Source of the DNA: Sambucus nigra
Taxonomy: Eukaryota; Streptophyta; Magnoliopsida; Dipsacales; Adoxaceae
Direction: 5' to 3'
DNA: 64,000 nucleotides
Assembly (NCBI GenBank): GCA_949130495.1
Contig: OX422223.1
Location: forward strand, 74,336,751 to 74,400,750
Shown: in pieces, positions 1 through 9,973 of the stretch
How positions within the stretch are numbered: the stretch's first letter is position 1
Layout: each line of letters starts with the position of its first letter
Program-made: the position numbers and the translations under genes
The notes under the pieces: model-generated
What the model saw: the letters and a program-made list of their open reading frames with translations, nothing else
Told to the model about the DNA's origin: nothing
Database searches by the model: none

Positions 1-272
1 CAGTTGGGTGAGGTTTTACCACGTTTAAAACTGTGTGTACTTAATCTTTCTACATCCTCTCATCTCATTCTTGTTGGTGTGCTGATATAAACTGTTTTAG
101 TTTTGTTTTTCAAAACTAGTTACATAATCTTGATTATATCCCATATATTTTTTATTAAACACATATTGTGGTTAATCTGTTTTGATTTAAAGAAAGAGTT
201 TCTCCAAAAAATAGTTCGGAGTTACTTAGACAGTTTAATCTTGAATTAAACGGCTTAAGTAACATCTTTTCA
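1..272 (+). repeat. 3' portion of the 5' LTR of element A
   Basis: It matches 7454-7725 base for base in length with scattered substitutions. The end reads CTTTTCA at 266-272; the matching end of the 3' LTR reads CTTTTTA, a single C-to-T change in the terminal CA dinucleotide. Confidence 0.93.
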
Positions 273-274
273 AA

Positions 275-286
275 TGGTATCGGAGC
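275..286 (+). promoter_or_regulatory. Primer-binding site of element A
   Basis: TGGTATCGGAGC lies two bases after the LTR end. It differs by one base from TGGTATCAGAGC, the plant initiator tRNA-Met primer site used by many Copia and Gypsy elements and also seen in element C of this window. Confidence 0.9.
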
Positions 287-343
287 TTTGAAATTTCTTT
301 TAAAGATCTTGTGTTTCTGAAATTGTTTTCTTAAAATCAAACA

Positions 344-1870
344 ATGGACGAGAAAAATGAAAGATTTGGTAACTTGATCAAACCTCCTCTCTTTGATGGA
401 AACAACTTTTCTTACTGGAAAGTAAGGATGGTTTCCTTCATACAAGGAACCTTGGGAGATGATGTCTAGGATATTGTTGAAAACGGATATACTTATTCTA
501 CAAAACCAGCCACTGAACGAAGCAATGAGAGGATTAAGAAAGTATTAAGTGAATTCACTCAAGAAGAGAAGAAAGCCTCTCGAAACAATAAAAAAGGCAA
601 TAATGACATCTTTATGTCTATAAATGAACATGAGTTCAAAAGGATCTCATCTTGTACCACTTCTAAGGAAGCTTGGGATACTCTGGTCACTGCTCATGAA
701 AGTGATACTAGAGTTAAGGCTACTAAAACATAGATGCTTATCTAGAAGTATAACTCTTTAATCATGTCAGACTTTGAATCATTTGATGACTTTTACATGA
801 AATTAACTGACATTGTGACCAAATTACATTCTAATGGGATAGCCTATGACATAAATGAAATTGTCTCGAAAATTCTAAGGTCATTACCACAAAAATTTGA
901 TAACAAAAGATATGCTATTGAGGAAATAAGTGATCAAAATCTCACTCCTGAATTACTCAGTAGTAAACAGAGAACTGTGGAAATGGAACTAGAATTCAAG
1001 AAATAATTAACCCAGTCCCATAGGAAACAGACTAGCTCCAACTTGAGTTTCTCCCCTCAACTAATAAGACCTGAGCTTAGCATTCCCAATAATAATTCTG
1101 ATGAGGAATGTGATATAGATAGATTGGATAATCAGATTGCCTTGATGTCAAAGAAGTTTAAGAAGATTGTGAAATTTAGAAATAAAATGGCAACCAAATA
1201 AGGCAAGTCAAATTATCTAGCTCAGTCGAATCACAAACCTCATGAGAAAGGTCAAGACAAACATCATAAGGATATTCATACGAGACCTAACAAAGACTTT
1301 AAGAATATTGAATGTTTTAGATGTGGAAAATTGGGTCATATAGCACAAGATTATAGAGTTAACTTGAACACGACCAATAAACATATTAGGGAAAATATTT
1401 GCATGACATGGGATGATTCAAGTGACTATGATAATGAGGAACCTGAGTCATCTGATATTTTTTATCCTTGCATGTCTTTTTTTGCTAAGATAATCTATAA
1501 TGATGATATGCCTGTGCCTAAGTATGAGAATGATGCTAGTAGCTCTACTTCTGTTGTTATGAATCATGCTGCTACTGGTTTAGATGCTTTAATTTCTGAG
1601 AACATTACCAGTTCTACAGTGGGGTGTGTGAGTCAAAGGGAAAGCGATAATGACGATGTCAATATGTGTTTGAGTTCAAGAATTGAATCTTTAGGGGTCA
1701 CTTCACACACTACACTTAGTGATTCGGACACTGAAGACCTCCCTGATGTTCACACACTTTATGCCAAAACTCTCAAGAAAAGTTCTAGACTAGAGAAGAT
1801 AGTGAAATATCTCACTAAGACACTAGAAGACCTAAGTCTAATGGTTAAACTTAATGCTGAAGAGTAGACT
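344..1870 (+). pseudogene. gag: Element A gag (broken)
   Basis: The ATG at 344 opens with MDEKNERFGNLIKPPLFDGN, the usual start of SIRE-type Copia gag, including the LFDGNNFSYWKVRM signature of the gag-polypeptide (UBN2-like) family. The reading frame is shared by the stretches at 764-1006 and 1331-1867 and by the downstream protease. In-frame stops occur near 469, 733, 742, 1004, 1199 and 1865. A zinc knuckle is visible around 1315-1350 (CFRCGKLGHIAQD) but its last cysteine is tyrosine (DYR). The role would be particle assembly and RNA packaging. Some stops fit single transitions from TGG or CAG. The gag/pol border in the shared frame is approximate. Confidence 0.85.
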
Positions 1871-1918
1871 ACCCAATGTCTAACTCATCAAAATGAAGTT
1901 AAAATTTTTTATCAAAAA

Positions 1919-4180
1919 TTGAAAGATTTGATTGAAACAAATGAAACTCTGGAGAAAAAATATAAAGGGGCATTATTAGAATTGGAACAAGCCAACGAAA
2001 GGACACCAACTGTTTTTAAAAAATTTGCTAAGTTTGAAAATAATTCCAATTATTTTGATGATTTTGTTGCTGATTCAAAAACTAATTCTGATGATCGAAC
2101 TGGGATAGGATTTTGCCCAAATTTAAAGACACAAATTAAAAACTTTGAATCAATCAAGTTAATGTCAGGTGGCAAAAGACCTATGGAAACATGTCCAAAT
2201 TTTCAATCTCTAAAGGATGAGTTTGATAAAAAACATCAAAAGTTGGATATTGGGAAATCAAGTAACTCTAAGTGTGAAAGTCCACCTAAGGCTAAATACA
2301 TCTCCCCTTCTATTAGGAAGAGTGATTCTGCGTTTCAAACTGTACTCCCTAGGAATAAGGTTCAACATCAAAATCCCATGATACCTATGTTTAGAGACTT
2401 TCCTAAGGAGATACTTTCTTCAAGAAATCTATATTTCTCTTACAGTGATATATTCAGACATTCTTTTGAAGGTTGCTACTCTAGACGTTTAGTTAATCTT
2501 GTCTGTAATACTCCTCTATACCAAAACTTTAACTACTCTAGGAGAAGTCGTAACAATTATGTTATGCCTAGACAACCAGACAAAAACTCTAACTATAGAA
2601 AGAGAAAGACCAAACCTAAAAGATCATTTACAAGAAGTATTCCTAGGCACTTTTCTAAATCAAATGCTCATATCCTCCATAAAACTCAAATGCATGCGCA
2701 AAATATTTTTCAGCAAAAATTTAATGCTCGCAAGTTTTATCAAATGAGAGCAAATATGCGCAAAATAAAAACAAGAGCTATATGGGTTAGAAAAGATGAG
2801 CTATTGCCCCAGATGAAGTGTAATATTGTGATTACTGCTTTAAAAGTTGAACACACCTATTTTGGTTGGTATTTAGACTCTGGGTGTTCAAAACATATCA
2901 CTGGTGATGATACAAAAATTTTAGACAAAACCAACTTTGCTGGAGGAAAACTTATTTTCGGTGATGGTGTATCATCTCAAATCATTGTCAAAGGAACTCT
3001 CAAAGAAGAAGGAATGCCTCTGCTTGAAAATGTTCTTCTAGTAAAAGGTCTTAAGGCTAATCTACTTAGTATCTCGCAATTTTGTGACTCAAATCATACT
3101 GTCACCTTTTCAAAGAATAATTACAAGATTTTAAATGAAAAAGGTGAGTGCATAATTACAGGATTCAGGACTCCTGACAATTGTTATACTGTCATGAATA
3201 GTACTGAAGTCTGTAACGTTGCCAGAATGGATGACAATGAAACATGGCATAATAGTATGGGTCACATAAATTACGATAGCCTTAGTAGATTGTCTTCATA
3301 AGAAATAGTTAGAGGAATTCCAAAAATCAAACCTATCTCTAATATTGTATGTGAATCACGTCAGGAAGGTAAAATTGTTAAGGCACCTCATAAGAAAGTT
3401 AAAGACATCCTTACCTCTAAACCCTTAGAGCTCATCCATATGGACTTAATGGGTCCTTCTCGTACTGTTAGTCTATGTGGACACAATTACATTCTAGTTA
3501 GGGTAGATGACTTCACCAGGTTTACTTGGGTAGCCTTCTTAAAATAAAAGTTAGACACTTTCAGCACTTTTTTGAAAATCTTACTTCGTATTGAAAATGA
3601 GAAGGACACTCAAGTAAATAGAATTCGCAGTGATAGAGGAGGAGAATTCATAGATACAAGTATTATAGAGTATTGTGACTATAATGGTTACAACATGAGT
3701 TTAGTGCTCTTAAAACTCCTCAACAAAATGGAATTGCTGAGCGAAAGAATCGTACCCTTCAAGAAATGGCACACGTTATGATGCATGCCAAATGTTTACC
3801 TAAATATTTTTGGGTAGAATCAATTCGTACTACGTGTCACATCATTAATAGGGTCTATCTTAGGAATAATTCTAAATACACTCCTTACGAACTATGGTAT
3901 GGGAAGAAACCCAATCTTAAATACCTTAGAACTTTTGGTAGTACTTGTTATGTCTGCAAAGACAGAGAACACTTATCCAAATTTGAGACTCGTGGAGATA
4001 AAGCTATCTTTCTAGGATATTCACCTGACCGTAGAGCATACCGTGTCTATAATCTTCGCACGAAGACCTTAATGGAATCCATAAATGTTATTGTAAGTGA
4101 CACTACTGTTGAGAGTAAGACTGGAGAACCAACTATTGTGGAAGAGTCTGAAATTGTTGTAGAAAATGACTCTCTATAAA
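1919..4180 (+). pseudogene. pol: Element A spacer, protease and integrase (broken)
   Basis: The frame continues from gag. After a long basic spacer, the aspartic protease motif LDSGCSKHITGD appears at about 2875-2910. The integrase zinc finger follows at about 3243-3365 (HNSMGHINYD then CESRQEGK); the second zinc cysteine of the usual CxxC is arginine. The catalytic core shows LIHMDLMGPS (~3430), RSDRGGEFI (~3627) and PQQNGIAERKNRT (~3715), so all three acidic residues are recognisable. Stops occur near 3299 and 3545. A frameshift near 3695 moves the end of the core into another frame, which stays open to 4179 and carries the GKKPNLKYLRTFGS and IFLGYSPDRRAYRV motifs of Copia integrase C-termini. 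Confidence 0.88.
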
Positions 4181-5404
4181 TAGATGATTCTTTACCAACG
4201 GAGACACCTGAAGTACCTAACTGGGTTTCTAAAGATTATCCCATAGATAACGTTGTTGGTAACCCTTATGAGCCTGTACGTACAAGATCTTAATTAAGAA
4301 ACTATGCTCTCCCTTGTGGAACCAAAGACTGTAAATGAGGCATTGAATGACCCACAATAGATTTTTGCTATGCAGGAATAACTTCTTCAATTTGTTATTT
4401 ATGATGTTTGGTATCTTGTACCTAGGCCTGATCATAAAAAGGTTATTGGCACACGTTGGATATTTAAAAACAAATCTGATGAAAGTGGGATAATCATTAG
4501 AAACAAAGCCAGATTAGTGGCTCAATGATATTCTCAAATTGAAGGAATAGATTTTAACGAGACATTTGCTCCAGTTACTCGTCTAGAATCTGTTCGTCTT
4601 CTCTTTGCAATAGCCTGTTACTTTCACTTTACGCTTTACCAAATGGATGTAAAATTAGCCTTTCTTAATGGAATCTTAACTGAAGAGACCTATGTTGAAC
4701 AACCCAAAGGGTTTATTGACCCTCGAAATCCAAATCATGTTTATCGTCTTAAAAAGGCTATGTATGGCCTGAAACAAGCGCCAAGAGCTTGGTATGAGCG
4801 TCTTTCCAACTTTCTCTTAGATAAAGGTTTTAAGAGAGGCAAAAATGATTAAACCCTTTTTGTCAAATATTTTGGCAAAGATATCATTATAGCTCAAGTC
4901 TATGTCAACGATATCATTTTTTGATCCACTTCCCCTTCAGAGGTTAAATCTTTTTCTAAAATTATGCATAAAGTATTTCAAATGTCTCTTATGGGGGAGT
5001 TGCAATTTTTCTTGGGTTTTCAAGTCAAACATAATTCAGAAGGTTTATTTGTTTCGCGGTCGAAATATGCTTTAGAGATTGTCAAAAAATTCCGTCTTTA
5101 AAGTGCCAAAGAAGCTAAAACTCCCATGAGTACTACGATCAAATTACTTTGTCTTAAACAGATGATAAATGATTATGGCATTCAAGAAGACCAAATGCAT
5201 CTCTATTATGATAATCAAAGCGCAATCAATATCTCTAAAAATCCTGTTCAGCACTCACGAACAAAACATATAAAAATTAGACATCATTTTATATACAAAT
5301 TAGTTGAGACTAAAGAATTAGAAATTAATTATCTTCCTACTGATTTGCAGCTCGCAAAAATGTTTACAAAACCTTTGGATTATAATAGATTTCAATTTTT
5401 GTGA
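4181..5404 (+). pseudogene. pol: Element A reverse transcriptase / RNase H (broken, internally deleted)
   Basis: RT starts near 4440 with GTRWIFKNK, followed by FNETFAPVTRLESVR, QMDVKLAFLNG and MYGLKQAPRAWY. The catalytic box reads YVNDIIF then a stop (Copia consensus YVDDIIFGST), so the first catalytic aspartate is asparagine. A frameshift near 4310 and stops near 4364, 4379, 4526, 4850, 4922 and 5100 break the frame. After AKTPMSTTIKL the sequence jumps to CLKQMINDYG, omitting roughly 100 residues normally present between RT and the C-terminal RNase H. RNase H ends with YYDNQSAINISKNPVQHSRT and the ADMFTKPL-like box (LAKMFTKPL). Confidence 0.88.
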
Positions 5405-5742
5405 AAATCGATAGGAATGGTTTGCACTGAATAAACTCGTGTGGCTTAAGTATTTTTTTCCCTTTGTCCACTTGAGACAAAATGGGGTAGAAATTTGAGT
5501 CTTATGAGTTCATTTTTTCTTACATATTTCTAAAAAGCTTGATCTTAGTCTTATTTGCAGGCATCTGTACCGTTGTCTACAACAGATGTTATTAGAGTAT
5601 TGGTTTGTAATTAGTTGAGTTATGTAATTTTATTTTTCTAGGATATGGGTAGATAGAATTTTGTATAGGAATAGGTTTTTCTTATTCTTTTCGTATCCCT
5701 ACGAGTCCTAGGTGACTCAAAGGAAATTTTGTCTCATATTTC
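5405..5742 (+). other. Element A 3' untranslated spacer
   Basis: About 340 bp separate the end of RNase H from the polypurine tract. I see no envelope-like reading frame here, although some SIRE relatives carry one. Confidence 0.6.
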
Positions 5743-5754
5743 CAAAGGGGAAGA
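5743..5754 (+). promoter_or_regulatory. Polypurine tract of element A
   Basis: CAAAGGGGAAGA lies immediately before the TTG of the 3' LTR. This is the expected plus-strand primer of an LTR retrotransposon. Confidence 0.85.
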
Positions 5755-5755
5755 T

Positions 5756-7725
5756 TGAAGCACCTTATACTCTTGACTTACTTAAGCCTACATTTATATA
5801 AGCGCTCATCTAGTTTGGAAATTGTGATAAAATATTGAGTCCCATCCCCTAAATACCAAAGAACCTCAGATACTACACTTGATGCCTCAATTGATTCATT
5901 CAAAGGTAAGATTCCCAACTCCACACACACTAGGATTACATACATTCATATATAGTGCATTAATTGCTTGTGTGAGTTAATTCCCTTTTAAAATAAGGTT
6001 TTAATATTTTTGGGAATTTTTAAACAAATTTTAAAATGATTTTTATCATAATAAAAGTTGGTTTTATAAAATTTTGCGGTCTATTTCTAATTTCTGGTTT
6101 TATCTAAACTTGTTGAATGTTTGGTTGGGTAGAATCCGAAAGCGCTTGAGACTTGAGGGTGTCTGTGTAATTATTTTGAAAACACACGCATTTGGTTGCA
6201 TCTGGGCCTTACACCTGTCATTGTTACACCGGCCTGATTTGTGTTTGTTTATACACTCAAAACCTGTGTGAATTCTCAGCCCTTGGATTGTTTTCATCAA
6301 CGATGTGCATGTGTTTTATCCCAATCCTTGTGAACCCCCATAGACCAATCAGCATTCGTTTAAATCACAGCTGATGTTAAATCGTTATATGAGAGCCAAC
6401 AGTCCATGACCAAATCTCAGCCATCGGATTTGATCTCTTATTCTCGGACCTTCCTCGCTGAGTATAAAAGGAGGTTAAGTCTCAGCATTTGAAAACTTTT
6501 GCTAGTTCGTCCAAACTGAGAGAAAAAAAGAAGAGAGAGCGAAACCAGAGAGCAAACCCTAAATCGTTCAAACCCTAATCTTATTTTCAAACCTTAAATT
6601 CCTTTTTCAAAATCAGTTTACATCAAAACCAAACCTGAGTGTTTGAGAGTTATTTTATAGTGGTTTGAAGGCACTTCGTGGTTTGAATCCTCTAAGTTTG
6701 AGATATTATAACCAACTTAAGCATTTTAGTTTGATCTCTATTTCTTTCTTATAGAAACTGTTGATCTTGCTATTTTATGTTATATTACACTTAGATCTGC
6801 ATTTTTACGTTTCTCATCTTGAGAAATCAGATTTCTTGATTATTTTTCTGTAAATGTTTTTCACAACTCTAGAATCAACAAATTCTTTTCTGTTTCTAGT
6901 TCTTATGAAACAAGACTTCTGATCTAGTTGGAATCGCAATTGGTGGTTTTCAATTTTAAAAATATTTTCAAAACCCTCTGAAATTGATTAAGACCTTGAA
7001 CCGTCTTTCAATCAAGGTAACCTTGGATTCTGGGTTACTTTAAAGATCAAGAAAGTCATTTGTTTCTAAAGAAGAGAGAAACTGAAAAACTTATTCATTT
7101 AGACCTTTCTGTAATTTGATTGGACTTGTTTGTATAAATAAGTTTGTGTGTGTTCATGCACGTGTTAGATCACTTTCACAAACACTTGTCACATTACAAC
7201 ACATAAGTGTTGGCTATAAGAACTTGAAACGTCAAGAGTCGACGTAAAGCTGAAACAAAGTGTTGAGAAGTTAGCAAGTTGAGAAAGTAACATCAACATT
7301 ACAACTGCAGAAAAATTTAAATAAACCAGTGGGTACATATTCTAAACTTGTACAGGTCTGTTTTGTTTGCATGTGTGTTAAATAGCTTGTAACTTATATA
7401 TTTTGTTTTAGTGGATTTTTTATTTGTGACTTAGAAGTCACCGTGGATTTCCTCAGTTGGGTGAGGTTTTACCACGTTAAAAATTGTGTGTACTTAATCT
7501 ATCTACATCACCTCATCTCATTCTTGTTGGTGTGCTGATATAAACTGTTTTAGTTTTGTTTTTCAAAACTAGTTACATAATCTTGATCATATCTCGTACA
7601 TTTTTTATTAAACACGTCTTGTGGTTAATCTGTTAAGATTTAAAAAAAAGAGTTTCTCCAAACAACAGTTCGGAGTTACTTAGACAGTTAATATTGAATT
7701 AAATGGCTTAAGTAAAAGCTTTTTA
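5756..7725 (+). repeat. 3' LTR of element A (~1.97 kb)
   Basis: The LTR starts TTGAAGCACC next to the polypurine tract; TG is at 5756-5757. It ends at 7725 by alignment with the 5' LTR end at 272. A length close to 2 kb is unusually long for Copia, but within the range of SIRE/Maximus elements. A good TATA box lies near 6463, and CTAAACCCTAA-rich leader sequence follows at 6545-6600. Confidence 0.9.
6463..6469 (+). promoter_or_regulatory. TATA box in LTR of element A
   Basis: TATAAAAG sits in GC-richer sequence, about 60-70 bp upstream of AGAGAGAAACC-type leader sequence. This is the normal place for an LTR promoter. The transcription start itself cannot be read from sequence. Confidence 0.65.
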
Positions 7726-8885
7726 TAATCAAGAAAAAAATTGGTTTAATTCACAACCCATGTTTAATTTGGTGCAAGTTTAATTTAATTTAATTCAAGT
7801 CGGCATTAATTTAATTAGGCAATATTCATGCTTGGTTTGTAAAACTTGAATTGGATTAAATTTTGTTTAAGTGGAAATTAAAAATATGTTAGTGTGGTTT
7901 ATTCTCGCTTTAAGTTTATTTTAATTTTTCATGTGTTTTATTGTGCTTTTAAAGTAAAGAAAATTAAATAATTTTTGAAAAATTCAAATTCAGTATATCT
8001 TTGAACCATCTCATAATTTGTGTTTAAAATTTGGGGGCATTCGCTTCAACATTAAACTTGAGATATTTTGAGGTTTTTTCTTGTTTCCATTTTATCCCCT
8101 AAATCTTAGTTTAGGAGTTTTATATTTTATACATCTTAACTTTTTTAACACGTACTTTTATTTTTGAAGTAAAATAAATTTAGGATTTTATTTTGATATG
8201 AAAAATTATTTTGAACGTACATGATATTGATATGCGTATAAATTTGTAAAACTATATATCCGGTACTTAATTACTTTAAAATTTATAATTTATTTGTCGA
8301 CTTAATTTAAAAATGTCATTTTGAGAAATAATACTTCATTAAAAAAATTTAATGATTAAAATAAAAGTTGGGTTGTTACAATTACATAAAGAGAAGAATT
8401 ATATTATATTTTTAACTCATTTAGTGTCAGTATTTTGTTTGATTCTTGATATGATATGCATAGGGAAATTTACTTCAAACATAAAAGAAGGGTGTGATAA
8501 GAATCCTAGTTTTATCAAATTTCGGTGTTGAGATTCAGAGGGTCTTTGATCTCTAAATGATTAAGAAGAAAAATCAATCGTTAAACAATTAAATTTATGA
8601 AAAACAAACACTTTGTATTAACTCTTAAATCCAATTGGTTTTGATTCAAACTTCAGAGGGAAAAAAATCCCTTAAATATAATAAATAATAAAATAATTAT
8701 CTTGGCAAAATAGAATAGTTAATGAGAGGAAATAAACTTTGTGAAAATTACGAGAAAACTAAAAATATGTGATTGGTTTAGGTTTTCAACTGATTAAGAA
8801 TTGATTGAAAAAATACAAGCATCTAATTTTCATGGAGAGAGTGGTGATTGTAACTTTGGATATGTTTAAGGAAAACTTAATAGAG
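7726..8885. other. AT-rich spacer, no recognisable gene
   Basis: The sequence is highly AT-rich with poly-A and poly-T runs. I see no conserved protein motif, tandem array or element end. It becomes continuous with 34159 onward once element B and one GGTAT copy are removed, so it is the older background into which B inserted. Confidence 0.6.
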
Positions 8886-8890
8886 GGTAT
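8886..8890. repeat. Target-site duplication GGTAT, left copy (element B)
   Basis: GGTAT directly precedes the left LTR start (TGTGGCC, 8891) and recurs at 34154-34158 directly after the right LTR end. A perfect 5-bp match across 25 kb supports one insertion event. Confidence 0.88.
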
Positions 8891-9973
8891 TGTGGCCATC
8901 CCGTCCCGGTCGACGCGCGCGCGCATGGGGGTTTCGCGCCTTTCCTCGAGGCGCTGTGACCGTCATCAATGTGGGGTGATGTATAGAGATAGAGTCACCC
9001 GCCTATTTTGCATAAAACAGGTAAAAGAAATATTATCGCCTCGAGAGAACGGCATCAAAGACATACCTATGCTTGCGAAACCAATCAGTTCAAGGATTCG
9101 GGGGCTAAGTTACAGAATGGGAAGGTGTTATACACCCATCCCACCCTTTTGGTCTCTCATGGGCATGTGTTATTCTTCTCCTTAATAACTCCGTGTAGTG
9201 TGTGTGCGTGTATATATAAATGGAGAGCGGAATCACTCGATTCGCGTCGTGGATAAAGGCGGAGTGAGGTCATCCGTAGGAGTGTTCCCAAAATAGTAAT
9301 TAAAAATATAATGTGTACGTTTATTGGGTCACCGATCGTATATGAAAGAACGATGGTATAGGTTGGATAAAATGCAAGCATGGTTCACAAATATAATATA
9401 TGGAAATAATATAAGGACAAAAATAGGAAAGGAGAACTCGAATCTCAGATTTTACTCGAGAGGCCTACGTAACCTAAAAAGTCATGAAAGTCCACGTAGT
9501 TCGCATATAACTCGGGGGTGGGGTTTGTCCCATAAATTCAACCGATGACTTTATTGTGTGTGTGTGTGTGTGTGTGTAGAAAAAATATGTTTTAGTGTGA
9601 GAAAATGTAGTGAGAAATCCCCGTTTGGAATTTACAAGCAAGCCCTCTTTTTCTTATTTTTGGGTTTTTTATAAAACAAAATATAGTATGTGCAATACTA
9701 ATAATAAAAAAGTTGTATATTAATATGCGTGATTTAATAAAGATGAAATGCTAAAGTAAGAATTAAATTTTTAATGCAAAAATAAGAGAATTTAAAGAGA
9801 TGGTGAAAGGTTTGGACCATCTTTGGAAGCTTTAAGGTTAATCGTGATTGTTGAAGGGTTGCTCTTGTAAGTGGGTGAAGGTGGTAGAAGGAGAGGGAAG
9901 AGAATTTTCTAATTTGAGTAAGGAAATGATAGAAATGGAATGTGGGGGATAGGTTACGATATAAAAACCACAC
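8891..9973 (-). repeat. Element B left (3') LTR, outer segment
   Basis: Positions 8895-9095 align with 32901-33080 (shared TTCAATGTGGGGTG and GAACGG.ATCAAAGACAT stretches). The remainder is absent from the right LTR because of a deletion there. A GT microsatellite lies near 9556-9578. Element C interrupts the LTR at 9973. Confidence 0.88.
9969..9973. repeat. Target-site duplication CACAC, left copy (element C)
   Basis: CACAC precedes the TGTAATACCCCG start of element C and recurs at 20615-20619 immediately after its TGTCACA end. Confidence 0.92.

Larger units (their letters stand above)
1..7725 (+). mobile_element. Element A: SIRE/Maximus-like Ty1/Copia LTR retrotransposon, 5' LTR truncated by window edge
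   Basis: Positions 1-272 recur at 7454-7725 at the same length and with few differences, which identifies them as the ends of two LTRs. Between them lie a primer-binding site (275), a gag-pol frame in the Copia order gag, protease, integrase, RT, RNase H (344-5404), and a purine tract (5743) directly before the full 3' LTR (5756). The long LTR, tRNA-Met-type primer site and order of domains fit the SIRE/Maximus lineage. The copy is dead: there are many in-frame stops, two frameshifts and an internal deletion near the RT/RNase H boundary. The left target duplication lies outside the window, so the insertion site cannot be confirmed. Confidence 0.92.

Noticed and set aside
8805..9256. Two overlapping plus-strand frames of 126 and 82 residues
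   Set aside because: They start in spacer and run into the LTR of element B; the LTR part has a non-coding homologue at 32.9 kb.
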